Of a stretch of 64,000 nt of DNA, positions 41,297 to 54,394 are shown in pieces (position 1 is the stretch's first letter; the number at the start of each line of letters is the position of its first letter). The notes beneath the pieces are model-generated. The model made no database searches. It was not told the origin of the DNA and worked only from the letters and a program-made list of their open reading frames with translations. A program made the position numbers and the translations under genes. The DNA is from Calendula officinalis (Eukaryota > Streptophyta > Magnoliopsida > Asterales > Asteraceae). The DNA is taken from assembly GCA_963853835.1 (NCBI GenBank), contig OY970821.1, forward strand, positions 52,034,646-52,098,645, given 5' to 3'.

Positions 41297-44200
41297 TCAA
41301 GCATTCAACATACCTAGCACGCTGATCAAAAAGTTGAATCGTTTTTCATCTAAAGGCTTAGTGAATAGATCAGCCAGCTGAAGGTCAGTTGAAATGAAGT
41401 GTAGTTCCACGTCACTTTGTTCAATGTGATCTCTAATAAAATGATACCTTATGTCGATATGTTTGGTTCTGGAATGAAGAACTGGATTGTTGCTGATTGC
41501 AATAGCACTCGTGTTATCGCAATAGATGGGAACTTTGCAGAAGTTCATATCAAAATCAACAAGCTGATTCTTCATCCAAAGGACTTGAGCACAACAGCTT
41601 CCAGCAGCAACATATTCTGCTTCAGCTGTGGAGGTAGAAACAGTGCTTTGTTTCTTGCTTGTCCAGCTGACTAGCTTTCCACCAAGCAGCTGACATCCTC
41701 CAATGGTGCTCTTTCTATCCATTTTGCAACCTGCAAAGTCTGAATCTGAATAGCCAATTAGATCAAACCCGGAGTCTTTGGCATAACAAAGACCTAGGCT
41801 TAGAGTACCCTTAAGGTACCTCAAAATTCTTTTTGTGGCTATTAAGTGAGATTCTCTAGGATCAGCTTGATACCTAGCACACATGCAAGTAGCTAACATA
41901 ATGTCTGGTCTGCTGGCGGTGAGATAGAGTAATGATCCAATGATTCCTCTATAGAATGTGACATCAACTAACTTACCAGTTATGTCAGCATCTAAATTGT
42001 TTGGAGGAGCCATTGGTGTTTTCATGGATGATGATGAATTCATATCAAATTTCGTTAAAAGATCTTTGATATATTTTTCTTGATTTATAAAAATTCCATT
42101 TTTAGATTGCTTAACTTGTAAGCCAAGAAAATATGTCAATTCACCCATCATGCTCATCTCATACTTTGTAGACATAAGTTTTGAAAAACGTCTACAAAGT
42201 TTTTCATCAGTAGCACCAAAAATTATGTCATCCACATAAATTTGAACAAGAATGATATCACCTTTGATTTTGCGAATGAATAAGGTTTTATCAATCTTTC
42301 CCCTGGTGAAATCATTTGCTATGAGGAATGTGGAGAGTGTATCATACCATGCATGAGGTGCTTGTTTCAACCCATACAACGCTTTATCCAGTTTAAACAC
42401 ATAGTCTAAATACTTAGGATTTTCAAACCCTGGTGGTTGTTTAACATACACTTCCTCTTGCAGCTTTCCGTTCAAGAAGGCACTCTTCACGTCCATCTAA
42501 AAAACTGTGAAGTCTTTGTAAGCAGCGTAGGCTAGAAATATTCTAATAGCCTCAAGCCTAGCCACTGGAGCAAATGTTTCATCGAAATCGATTCCTTCCT
42601 CTTGTTTGTATCCTTGTGCAACAAGTCTAGCTTTGTTGCGAATAACTACACCTTCTTCATCCATTTTATTCCTAAATACCCATTTAGTACCAATTATAGT
42701 CTTTCCAGCTGGTGGAGGCACCAGCTGCCATACTTTGTTGACCTCGAATTGGGTAAGTTCTTCCTGCATCGCTTGAATCCAGCTTGAGTCTTCTAAAGCA
42801 GCTTTTAATATTTTTCGGTTCTTCAATTGCTAGAAAGCAAGACCATAAGCAAAGATTGCATGATGCTTTACTTCTAGTGACTACTCCCTGCTGTGGATCT
42901 CCAATGATTAACTCAATTGGATGTTCTGAGGTCCACTTAGATTGAGGAGCAGCAGTAGAAGAGGAAGATTCAGCAGAATTAGATCCTTGTTGAGCGGCTG
43001 ACTGCTCAGCAGGATGAATTACTTCATTTGGAACTGATCTTCTTGAAGTATGAAGAGGTGGCTTAGAAGTAGCCTTAGATGATGCTCTAACTGTTGGAAT
43101 CTCTTATTGAACAGCTGCAATGTCCACAAGATATGTAGGAGCATCATGGAATGTCTCATCTGATTCATTTACGGGAACATCAAAGAGATTTAAAGCATCG
43201 GAGAATGCTTCAGTTGTATCATCAGGAGATGATTCAGCTGATCTCTGAAAGGCATCAGACGAGTCAGTAGAGGAGGGGTTCAAAGCTTTTGAGTGTTCTT
43301 CAAAAGTAACATTTATGGACTCTTCCAATGTTTGTCTTCTTTTGTTGAAAACTCTATATGCTTTGGATAGAGTGGAGTATCCCAAGAAAATGGCTTCATC
43401 AGCTTTAGAGTCAAATTTACTCAGCTGATCTCTTGTGTTTAATACAAAACACACAAAGCCAAACACGTGAAAGAAACCGATGAAGGGTTTCCTTTGACGA
43501 AAAATCTCATAAGAAGTCTTTTTGTGTCTCTTCACATAGAGAGACATATTCTGAGTAAAACAAGCTGTGTTAACAGCCTCTGCCCAAAATTGCTTAGGCA
43601 TGTTTGACTCAGCAAGCATTGTTCTTGCAGCTTCTATAAGGGTTCTGTTCCTTCTTTCAGCAACACCATTCTGTTGAGGTGTTCTAGCAGCTGAAAAGTT
43701 ATGGGAGATCCCAACATCTGAACAGAAATCTTCCAAAGTCTTGTTTCTGAATTCAGTACCGTTGTCTGATCTCATCATCTTGACTCTAGACCCGTTTAGA
43801 AGTTCCATCCTTTTGATGAACTTGATAATTTCATCAGCTGCATCACTCTTGTGGCGTAAAAATATAACCCAAGTATATCGTGAGTATTCGTCAAGGATAA
43901 CAAGTGTATACTTCTTTCCACCTAGACTTTCAGTGTTCATGGGACCAAAGAGATCCATATGGTGCATGTGAAGGCAGCTGTCGATGGAAAAACATTGCTT
44001 TGATTTGAAGGAGCTTTTGTGTTGTTTGCCTTGTTCACATGCAGAACAAAGCTTATCCTTTTCATATTTGATTTGTGGCAGACCATTCACCAGCTGACCT
44101 CGTGCCAGCTTCGATATATTTTTGAAGTTCATGTGAGATAGCCTTTTGTGCCACAACCAATTCAGCTCTTCTGTAGAGTGAGAGAATAGACAGACTTCTT

Positions 44201-44603
44201 GATTCTGAGGATTCATGTCAAGTGTATAGACATTCTTGGTTCTGGGAGCAACTAATACTACCTTTCCATTCTTATCTATCACCGTTCCTCTGTATTCGTT
44301 AAAGTTCACTGAGAACTTTGCATCACAAAGTTGGCTAATGCTGATAAGATTATGTTTCAGCCCATTTACATAACCAACTCTTGTGATTTTTATGGACCCA
44401 TTTGAGATGGTTCCATAACCTTCAGTTGAGCCTCTACCATTATCACCAAAAACTACTGAGGGGCCATCACAAACTTCAAACTCTTCCAGCATGGATTTGT
44501 AACCAGTCATGTGTCTTGAGCAACCACTGTCTAGGTACCAGACATGTTTGCTTTCATCACCCTGCACATAAGATAAAGAAGTTAGTTCTTTTTGGGAACC
44601 CAC
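41297..44603 (-). pseudogene. pol: Element 2A pol, broken
   Basis: Segment 44603-43104 encodes protease (VWYLDSGCSRHMTG), the integrase HHCC site and DDE region (HMDLFGP, MRSDNGTEFRN, PQQNGVAERRNRT). It stops at 43104 and is out of frame with the rest. Segment 42826-42497 starts RT and ends in a TAG just before MDVKSAFLNGK; copy B has CAG there. The rest, 42496-41297, contains YVDDIIFGA, RNase H (YSDSDFAGCKMDRK, STAEAEYVAAGSCCAQ) and the terminal LADLFTKPL. Pol overlaps the gag end by about 20 bases in another frame. Confidence 0.9.
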
Positions 44604-46881
44604 ACTTCGGTGGGTCCTTGTGACTTCCCGCTGGGACTCACAGACGTTGGCTTCTCAGTAGGCTCACATAGTGAAGTTGGGGAAGGTCTCAAGCATGTGC
44701 TGTCACACTCACTTGCCATGTGCCCACGATCTCCACACTTATAGCATTTTCTGTTTCTTTGCAGTGGAGTAGAGGCCGAGGCAGTAGGATTGGGAACTGG
44801 ACCCAAGATACCTTTCATTTTCTGATTATCAGAGATAGTCAGAGTTTGAACGAGTGATGTCAGCTTGCTGACCTTTCCTTTCAGCTGTCTGACAGACACG
44901 ACTGAAGAAGGACTTGGAGTGTTCTTAGAAACACTCTTAACTTTGTTCTTTGCAGCTCGAGTACGAACTCCAACTGGCTCACCCTTGGAGGATGTAAGAA
45001 CAGTTTTCTTTCCTGCTGTTCTTCTAGTCTTCTGCTGAGATCTAGCAGAAGATGCAGCAGGTGTTGAACCCGAGACAGATTTTCTAGGTTCAACAATAAC
45101 TACAGTGGGTGTCCTAACTACCATGGCAGAGGAGTCAGTAGATGACTCTTCACCAGTAGCCACATAAGGGTCTTCTGAGGACATCTCAGTAGCATAGGTT
45201 TTGGTGGACCTAACAAAGGAACCAAAAACCAACTCTTCAGCTGGCACAGAAGCATCAGCTGACGAGTAGTACAGATCATCTGTACTGCTGTCAGGAACAG
45301 CGGCTGCAGCAAGGAAATCTCCTCCTAGTACATCTTGTACTTGACTGGGGATTTGTGAGTTAACACATTCACTCACACGTTTGGATGAACGAGACCATGA
45401 TTCACAAATCTTTTTAATTGCTTCAAGTTCTTTAACTTTTTCACTTAGATCATGTTGGAGAACTGAGTTAATAAATTTCGTTTCAGAAAGTTCTTCTTTT
45501 AAAGTTTTGTGGTCAATTAAACGTTCTTTTAAGAATGCATTTTCATGTAGAATAGCATTATGTTTATTCAAACATTCACCTTTCAGCTGATCAATGAAGT
45601 GCAAGTCACAAATAATAGAATCAACAATTTCTTTAGCTTTAGTAGCCTCAGCGGAGATTAGAGAGGTTACCTTTTCGTGAACAATGTTGACCCATTTATA
45701 GGTACTAGCATCATCAGCTGTAATGCATTCATCTTCATCAGCACGAGCCATCAAACACATTGTGGCCATTTATTCATCGTCGTCAGATGAGCTGTCACCA
45801 GAGTCAGCCCAATCATGAGTCTCAGCTACTAGACCCTTGTCAGCAGATTTGCTTTCAAGTGCCTTCTTTTCTTCTAGAATCTTTTTGGTGAAGGCTTGTA
45901 GCTTTTTGTATTTTTCTTCAACGGACTCACCAGTTGAAGATGATGAACTAGCTTTCTTCTGCTTGCAGTCGTTAGCATAGTGTCCCTTCTTGTTGCAGTT
46001 GTAGCAAGTTATCCCAGAGATGTCAGGTGTACTTCCAGAGGGTCTGGAAGATACAACTGATGAGATAGATCTGCTACTAGAGCCTCTAGCTGAGGAGCCA
46101 GACTTGTTTTTGAAGAATTTTCTATTTTTAACAAGTAAGGCCAACTCAGATATAAGGGCATCGTTGTCTTCATCTTCATGAAACTCACTTTAGAGTCCTT
46201 TGGAGGTTGAAATTTGTTGAGTACAGTTATCTCATGACTTAAGAAAATACCATAGAGAGATGAAAGAGTATAATCTTTCAGAGTGGGAGATGTACTCATG
46301 CAAGTTATGATGGTAGCCCATTTAGAGGGTAGAGCTGCCATAAACTTACACATTTTGGACATATCGTCCTTATCAACCCCATGAGACTTTAGCTCGTTTA
46401 ACAGAATGTTATAACGATTGAATGTTTGAGCTATAGTCTCACTTGGCTTGGCTTTAAACAGTTCATAATCATGTATGAGCATGTTTTTGTTATGTTCACG
46501 CACAACAGATGTGCCTTCATAAACTTCAGCCAGCCGTTCCCACATCTCTTTAACTGAGTCACAAAACTGAATATTGTGATACATTTCATCACCAACTGCT
46601 TGAAAAAGCATGTCTCTTCCCTTGTTCTCAAGATGAACAAGACGTTTTTCAGCGTCTGTCCACTGAGCCTCAGACTTCACAACATAGTGTTCTGGTGTTT
46701 CAGAAGAACCAGGAATGAGGGTTTTGGGAACATATTTTCCTATTGTGATATTATCTTGGAGTTTTGGGTGATAGGTAACCATGTGAGACAACATACGGGT
46801 TTTCCACATGGGGTAGTTGGTTTGAGTGAGTTTGGGAGGTTTTCTAGATGATGGAAGATCTGATGATGTAGGTTGAACCAT
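44582..46881 (-). pseudogene. Element 2A gag, interrupted
   Basis: Opens at 46881 with KLTQTNYPMWKTRMLSHM (capsid-like, as in plant copia Gag). A frameshift near 46,190 moves the frame. A first CCHC knuckle (CYNCNKKGHYANDC, ~45,965-46,006) follows, then a TAA at 45770-45772. The same frame reopens through a coiled-coil and Ser-rich region to a second knuckle (CYKCGDRGHMASEC, ~44,704-44,745) and ends EVWVPKKN at 44582. Element 1 Gag ends with the similar KAWVPKLN and also has two distant knuckles, so the families are related. Confidence 0.85.
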
Positions 46882-46921
46882 AACAGATGCTCAAAATTGA
46901 TGGAAAACAATTTTGACACCT

Positions 46922-46933
46922 GCTCTGATACCA
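46922..46933 (-). promoter_or_regulatory. Element 2A primer binding site
   Basis: Minus-strand TGGTATCAGAGC two bases from the LTR, the same tRNA-iMet complement and spacing as elements 1 and 3. Confidence 0.9.
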
Positions 46934-46935
46934 GT

Positions 46936-47915
46936 TGTTGGATCCCAACAACACAACCGTGTTGCGTTATGGCCGAGTGACGAAGATACGATAAGTAAAT
47001 AAGAACAAGGTTTCAATGATTAAGAGTTTTATTAAAAACATCTTAATACAATACAGATTTTGCGGAAATAGATAGTACACACTACCTAAAACTCTATACT
47101 TGAGTTGACACTTTAGACCGCTCAAACTAGAAGAGATATACACTGAGAGTTATATCAGCTGATACTAACAGCTGATATTAATGCCTTAGTAATAACTATG
47201 GAGGAGTTAATACTTAGACAATAACTAACTCTCAGAGAATGTTCTTGTGCTTATGATTTCTAAGATGCTCTGAAGGGTTAAAGGTGTGTTGTAAATGCAA
47301 GCATTTACATCTGCATTTATAGCCCAAGATCCATGTTCCTTAGTCCACAAGTTTGACGACGTGTAAACATATTATTCGTCGATGTAGACTTGCCATGGAT
47401 CATTAAATGCGATTGCACAAGTTATCGTCCCGAGTGTACTTTGTGTCCACTTCTTCCGGTACCTTTTCTGACGCACAGTGAAAGGTGTACTACACAAGTA
47501 CAGAAGTTGTTGACTTTCTCTTTACATGCTTGAGGGACAAACGATGAAGTTGAACTGACATTATCTTCTATTCCAAAATAGAAGATCTTCATCGTTTTCT
47601 TCTTCTTTGAGCGGGAAAGGGAAATGTTCAAGGTGTCAATGAACATTGCCTTTAAGTCTTTATCTGCAGCAGGTACTATCAGCTGATTCCACAATCAGCT
47701 GAGTAGTCTTCTTCTTGTCTTTGTCCTTTGGCCATAGACTTCGAATGAACTCTCGTTAATAGCTGCTGATTTGACTTGTATCCTAAAGCTAAGTACGTAC
47801 TCAGCTGAAGGTTTATTGTATATACTTGCTTCAGCTGAGATACTTACTTCAGCTGTTATTTATTCTTCTTGGCTGTCGAGCATCAAATCTTATTTACTTA
47901 GTCTTGGGACTAACA
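46936..47915 (-). repeat. Element 2A 5' LTR
   Basis: 980 bp; carries about seven CAGCTG motifs (for example near 47,156, 47,169, 47,688, 47,697, 47,801, 47,831). Confidence 0.95.
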
Positions 47916-47920
47916 GTATC

Positions 47921-48999
47921 CACAACGTTGTCAGTTTTATCAAATCTATTGTCACCTCATACACATCTATTGTGTTGTCACCTCATGCCGTATCAACTTT
48001 TTATAAATTACTATTTTCTATAAACATACACATCTACTTCTATAAACTTCACCGAGTTCAGAATAAACTCCTACTTATCTTATTTCGATTAAACATGTCC
48101 AATTTTTGTTTAAAATATGTGAATGGGCTCACTTTGATTATTCTTTCCTCCATGGAATTTGGGTTGCAATTTTAATACATTTTGTTTTGTATAAGTCGTT
48201 AACTCCACACCATCATGTCCATTATGGACAGGCTCTATAAAATCCGTTAGAGATGCTCTAAAGTCTATAACCATGAACATTACCTCTATATAGACTTCTA
48301 TAAACTATACATCTACCTATATATATGAGGCCTAGATTTGACTTTGTTTAGCCAACTCATCTATTTCAACAAATCTCATTGGTTTTTAACGCTTACGTGT
48401 AATCATGCCATATGCCACATGTCAAAGGGCAAATCTGTAATCCTACACATTTATGCTCAAATGGAATACGAGACTTGGCACACTAGGGTTTATTCCAGGT
48501 AGCATCTCACACTATTCTCTCTAGCCGCTATCTCCATTGGTGTCATTTGTTCAAACTCCATTTCTCTCCACCACCAAACCCTGCACCAAATCACTCGGAA
48601 AAACAACGTACTTCATCCGCCAAATAAGATTCTTCAGTACAACCCTAAGTTTAAAACCGCCGGTGAGTTTACCGATGACGTGCTCACAAGTGGATCTTGT
48701 TTAACCGCTGGTTAGTACATGCCGGTAAGTTTCTCAAGCATGTGATGCATCCTTAATTCCCAAAATGGTAACAAATTTAATTTCAAAATTCTTGATAACT
48801 ACACCAATCCTAGGTTTAACATGATTTTGAGATGCTTCTGATGTTGTACTCAAACTGACTGTATCCAATAGTAAGCCTGCTTTATCAATTTTGGTTTATA
48901 TAAATTTAAAATTGATTTAAGGTTCTTGAGAAACAAGAAATGTAAGCTTAACTCAAATTAGTCTTCTTAATTGATATTTGAAAACATTTCGTCAAATTA
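47921..48999. other. Unit 2 spacer upstream of the L1 pseudogene
   Basis: Sequence between element 2A and the L1 pseudogene, absent from unit 1. Around 48,500-48,720 a CT-rich leader-like stretch and a Ser/Thr/Pro-rich frame could be the first (transit peptide) exon of the L1 gene, but no start codon with a clear frame is visible. Confidence 0.4.
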
Positions 49000-49238
49000 G
49001 TCTTTCCATTTCATCAATTATGGTTTCTCAATGATGGTTTATATTTATCAACAATGCAGGTTACTTAATTCAAAATGCAATTGACCTACACCAACTAAAC
49101 CTAAGAAAGGGAAAGTTGCTGTGCCTCTAAAGACTAACAGGGTATGAAAATCTTGAATTTAGTTATTTGACTCTAATTTCTTGTCAATTTTAATTTGTAC
49201 AAAAAAGTAGTCTTTGTCAATTTAATGTTGAACATATA

Positions 49239-49684
49239 CACTGCGTTCACGAGTTTTAATTTTAAGAGAAGAGAAAAGAAATGGAAAGAAATTAAAATTG
49301 TATTGTGTTCCAGAGTTTTTTTTTTAAAAGAAAGAAAGAGAAGAGGAAGGAAATGTGGAGCATTTTTTCTTACATAATCTTCCTCCCAAAAGTGGGAAGA
49401 TTTGGAGAGAAGAAAAGAGAAGATTAATTAAAAATATTTGCAATTACCAAAGTACCCTTAATTTTACTTTATTTATTTATATTTTAAGGATAAAGTTGTA
49501 AATGTGTAATCTATTTTCCCTTCTCTCTTACTCAGGAACACAAAAACCGACAATTTTCTTTTCTTTCCTATCCGACACGGGAACACGAAAAACAAAAATA
49601 TTTCCCTCTTAGAATCTTTTCTTTTCTCTTTACTTCTTCTCTCTTCCTCTCTTTTCTTCCACTTAAAATGTCTGGAACACAGTG
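49239..49684. mobile_element. MITE with CACTGYGTTC ends, unit 2 copy
   Basis: Same insertion as 14,345-14,793, carried along by the duplication; differs by a few substitutions and short indels. Confidence 0.6.
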
Positions 49685-49706
49685 ATAGGTCATTGCACAC
49701 TACAAA

Positions 49707-49827
49707 GGGCATGTTTGGGAAAACTTTTTAACAGGGCTTATGAGCTTATTAGCTTATTAAGCTCAAATACACTTGTAAATTTGAGCTTAATAAGCTAATA
49801 AGCTCATAAGCTTTCCCAAACATGCCC
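49707..49827. mobile_element. Folding ~121 bp MITE, unit 2 copy
   Basis: Same insertion as 14,816-14,936. Confidence 0.75.
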
Positions 49828-51423
49828 AAAGGCAAATGTTCACTTTTAACTGAGGCTAAAGTAGTAATAGACTATTAATCAAATGTTCACTGCCCAAAGT
49901 CAGATGTTCATCGTTAATAAGCTTTCCCAAACATGCCCAAAGTCAAATGTTCACTTTCAACTGAGGCTAAAATAGTAATAGACTATTAATCAACAATGAG
50001 ATGATCACTGCATGTTGATTGTGTTAGTGTCAAACGATCAGTTTTAGATAACCAGAGTTGAACCTTGTCGATTTTGAATGCCCATGTTTTGCTTATTTAT
50101 AATTGAGCCTCGTCATAGCTTACAAGTTGCAACTTGTTGATTTTGAATTATATTTTGTTTAATTGTGATTAAAAGACAAGGTCAAAGAGATTCTTGGAAA
50201 TTTAAAATTTTGGGAGGTTAAGAAAAATTATGATGTCAAAACTGCAGTATCATTGCTCAAGCAAATGGCAAACACAAAGTTTTTTGAAAGTGCAGAAGCA
50301 CATTTTCGTCTGAATATTGGCCCAAATATAATGATAAACAACTCATAATAAGTAAGTTATTAATTCTTTTAATTAAAATACAATATATTATGCTTTTTAT
50401 AGTTTCTTCTTATATTTATAACCTTGTATTGTAGGTGAATTTCCCAAGGGTATAGGACATGTTGTTAGGGTAGCTGTTTTGACTAAAGGTTATTTCTCTA
50501 ACTAATTAATTTGCTATAAAATTGTAGTATAATTGTAACATTTATGAATTATTATTTAAATTTATAGGTGAAAAGATCGATGATGCAAAAAATGTGGGAG
50601 CAGATGTAGTTGATGCAGAGGAGTTGATAGAGCAAATTAAAGGAGGATTTGTGGAATTTGACAAACTTATTGCAACTACAGATATGATGCCTAAGGTTTT
50701 ACTTATTATTATCATCATCAAATTATATATATAAGTTAGATGAAATTTAGCCAAACATAATGGGTTAATTGTTTTTAATCTTCAACATTTCACTGATTTA
50801 GAGTCTCACCTAAATCAGTTTCATATGTATATTAGATGGTTTGAAAGCTATAGATGGTTTATATTTATCAACAATTGTGTTAGTTTCAATAGCCCCTTTT
50901 GTTCTCTTTATTGTAATCTTCTTTGTTTATGCTTTTGAACTTACATATTTAGATCTATCTTTTCAAGGTACCCTAATTGTACAATCATTACAAAAAATTG
51001 TGTAGGTTGACCCAACTTCTCATATTTGCAACGACTAATCATATTTGTCCCCAACTTCTCAACATGAAAAGTTATAGTATTAAAAATAAATATGGAATTT
51101 AAGTTTGCAAACAGTGTTTTAAGTTCTCATATTGAGAGGTCATATTTACAAACTTTTTCCGTAATAATTTTCTTTACTTTGCAAACCTAGGACTTAATAT
51201 AAACTAAATTGAAGTTTTTGAAGTTATTTTTATTCTTGTGTTTTTTAAGATATGAAATTTGTAGATCAAGTGAAAAAGGACGATGTTGTAATAAAGATTA
51301 TTTTCATGATTTTATCAAATGTTATTTGACTTTTAATTTCATGATTTTCATGATTATGCATTCATGTTCAGTTTTAAAGTGGTTTATCATAATTCTACCA
51401 AAACAATATTACATTCGCAAGGG

Positions 51424-51612
51424 TCAATGGTATTGAATGTTGCCTCAGGTGGTATTGCGGCCCTTTTGTTGGAAGGTGGTAGGACGGCTATGACTCTTAA
51501 TATAAGACATGGTCAGACGTTGTCGCAAGTTGGTTTGTTTGTTCAAAACCAGTATTCTCACATGGTCAACTTTGTGTTGCTGTATCACGAGTTAAGAAGA
51601 AGAACGGAGTGA
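51424..51612 (+). pseudogene. PIF1-like helicase fragment, unit 2
   Basis: Duplicate of the unit 1 fragment with the VLNVASGGIAALLLEGGRTA block and a few substitutions downstream. Confidence 0.7.
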
Positions 51613-51792
51613 ACGTTATTTATTGGGACAAATATGGTAATTATACTAATTCAACAACAAATGTCATTTACAAAGAAATCTTATTTCGTCAATCAATTTT
51701 CTATAACATTTATTCATGTATCAAAATTTTGCCATGTCATTTAAACTGTATTAATATTTTTGTTATTTTTCTTTAATATCTCTTTTGAAGCA

Positions 51793-51823
51793 TCCCGCCC
51801 AATCGGGCGGGCTTTGAAGCTAG
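51793..51823 (+). mobile_element. Helitron 3' terminus, unit 2 copy
   Basis: CCCGCCC-AATC-GGGCGGG hairpin, then CTAG (51820-51823) followed by T. The stem is one pair shorter than in unit 1. Confidence 0.75.
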
Positions 51824-51852
51824 TAAAAGATATATGCTCTTATCTCAACTAG

Positions 51853-52679
51853 CAGGGGCGGAATTAGAAACTTCCACAAGCGGTGACACCCTTGTGGTGA
51901 AAAAAAAAAATGCGGTGTTAAGGGGACTGCGACCTCTAGTGGGATTACAGTGGCAATGTCCTGAAACAAAACAAATTTAACACAAAAAAATTATATTACA
52001 AATCACCCTTTTTAATTACATACACCAACAAATCTTTAAGAATGAATTTCATAAACTTACGAAAGAATTATTAATTTTATAAACATATTACAAAATCTAC
52101 AATACACATTTTATGTTTTTTTATTTGGTTCAAATGTTTGGGTTGCCTTTGGGTGTGGACTATTAACTAATAGTTAGAGGTTTTTTTTAAGATTGATTTG
52201 CGATATTGAATAGGTTTTTAATCCATAAAATTTTTGGTTTATAAAATTATATTATATTTTATAAAATACCTCCTTTGATTTATAAAAAAAATCAATTTAA
52301 AGTATTGAAAAAGGAAAATAAAAGAAAATGATTTGAAATGTTTGGGCTAAAGATTTTTTTTAATAAATATATAGGGTAAAAAAAAGAAAAAAGGTTGAGA
52401 AAAAGAAAACCCTTGTAATATAGAGGCTTAAAAAGGAAAAAAAATTGATTTAAAAAAAATGGCAACAACAAGATTCGAATTCATGACCTTCTTATATACA
52501 TGGAAGGAGTGCTAGCCAGCTGCACTAGTAGATGGATGTGTCTTAATTCGTCTTTTCAGATATATATTAATGTATTCAAAATATTATAACAATAAAAAAG
52601 TCCCAAAAATTTAACGTACCAAATTTTTTTTCGAGTTGTAGCACGTGCCACCGTGTGCACCATAAAAATTCCGCCCCTG
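51853..52679. mobile_element. hAT-type non-autonomous element, unit 2 copy
   Basis: Same insertion as 16,992-17,817, with the same TCAACTAG duplication (51845-51852 and 52680-52687). Confidence 0.9.
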
Positions 52680-52687
52680 TCAACTAG

Positions 52688-54385
52688 TATTTCCTTTTAA
52701 TCAAATTATCTTAAATAAATTAGGAGTCACGATTGAAATGTTGATATGACATATTTTATATTATTTCACTAGTCTTCTTGTTCAAGTTTGACAATCCATA
52801 AAATTTATCTTTGTTTAAATTTAAACAAAAACGTGTTATTGTGAAAGTGAACATGATTAATGGACCTTTATTTAAATGGGCAAAAGGCATGTAACCGAAC
52901 GATCTATTTCGTCACCAAACACCCTCCATCCTTCTTCCTATCTCTCAGCCGCAATTGAACCACCCCGTTATGACCATTTTAAAGACGGATTATGTTCTTG
53001 CATGGATTATTGACGATGTGTTGAAATGTTATTGAAGGTGACAATATGGCAGGGTTGTTGAGGTTGGGTAATGGGTTCGGGTGAAAACGGGCCATCATTT
53101 AGTTGACTGGTAAACAATTATTTGTTCTATTTTTTCTACCATGAATAAGCTAATTTTGATTATATATAAAATGTTGCAAGTGTTGGAAAATTTGTGATGA
53201 ATATGGGTTTTCAATAACTTTGAACTTATATAATTATATGTATATTCGTTATATATAATTACAAGCTGGTAGTTTTGCGTTCTCCCTTTGTGGGAGCTAC
53301 ACAACAAGCTAAAGAATGTCCAATATAGAGATGTAGTGAATGAAATATCGACTCTCAAAGTCGGGTGTTAGAAACAAGAAATGTTGGCAACTTGTCCCAC
53401 ATTCAAAAATACCAAACATATGTGTGGTTTATAAGGTAGGAAGTGAGATAGTGGTTAAACCCTTATGTGGACATGAATGCAACTTTGAAAATCACAAGGT
53501 CATGTGTGACTAATTTTTGCAACTCGTCAACAAGAAGGATCATACTGACCTGCACAGACCGACCTGATGCACAATAGTTACGGTTTTGGATGTAGATTAC
53601 GATTTTATGTTAGGTAGTATTGAATGAGTTTATTGTTTGAGTTTTTATAACATGTGCCCCTTAAAGGGACGTGTCGTGCAAGTTGAATGTAAGGGGCAAG
53701 GAACACGTCTTTTTCAGCGATTAAAGAGGGGACAGAGGTGGCGACCTCACGATTACGAGTAGTATTAGGCACATGTTTAGTTTATTAATTCATTCAAAGT
53801 CACCATTAGAATATATGGTAGAAAAACCCTTAATGTTTTTATTAAACAAAAGTTATCATTTAACCTATAAAATGAGAAATTTGTGGCTCATTTGTAGATA
53901 TGCTTTGATTCACCCAAACACATACTATCACGGATTTGCTTTCTTTCTTGTTCTTAATCGCATAGAATTTCAGTAAGTATTCAAACATTTTTCATATCTG
54001 CTAGTACAAATTACTTGGTAATTGTTTTACCCTAAGAAATAGACGATTAATTTATTTTAAGGGAATCGTATTAAATCATGAGACTCAACAAAACTCTTTA
54101 TCTAATTTTTTGTTTACATATTTCGTTTCATTATTTGTAATTATATTCGTCATTTCCTTTCTTGTATTGCATTTTATTTACAAATTGGGTATTAGCTCAT
54201 ACATATTGTAGAATGTAGGGTTGAGAGACATCATTTTAATCATATTTTTCTTTAGCTCCAACATTTTATCCTTTGTTTAATAGTTTAGAAATGAAATGGA
54301 TTTCAACCAAACAATATTAAAAGACACCTTAATATGAAAGTTTTGCTCGGAATATTTCATAACTATCATTAATTTTTTACAAAAA
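52688..54385. repeat. Unit 2 spacer 3' of LHCB2 copy 3
   Basis: Continuous version of the unit 1 pieces 17,826-17,959, 29,380-29,618 and 32,016-33,400. It supplies the empty sites of elements 1 (near 52,815) and 3 (near 53,055). No intact gene. Confidence 0.8.
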
Positions 54386-54394
54386 TATTCTAAC

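Larger units (their letters stand above)
35572..47915 (-). mobile_element. Element 2 copy A: 12.3 kb Sirevirus-like Ty1-copia retrotransposon
   Basis: Two 980 bp LTRs flanked by GTATC (35567-35571 and 47916-47920). Reading on the minus strand: LTR 47915-46936, PBS, gag, pol, third ORF, PPT, LTR 36551-35572. The LTRs differ at about fifteen sites by hand count (about 1.5%), so this is older than element 1. Gag, pol and ORF3 all carry stops or frameshifts. CAGCTG, often as TCAGCTGA, is strongly repeated throughout. Confidence 0.95.
49060..50695 (+). pseudogene. Plastid 50S ribosomal protein L1 pseudogene, unit 2
   Basis: The same four exons as unit 1: 49060-49141, about 50175-50350, about 50436-50490 and about 50569-50695. 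It shares the TGA in the first of these. It has an additional 1-base deletion in the NIGPKYND segment (CCCAAATATAATG against CCCAAAATATAATG), so it decayed further after duplication. The C-terminal half is missing here too, so that loss predates the duplication. Confidence 0.85.
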
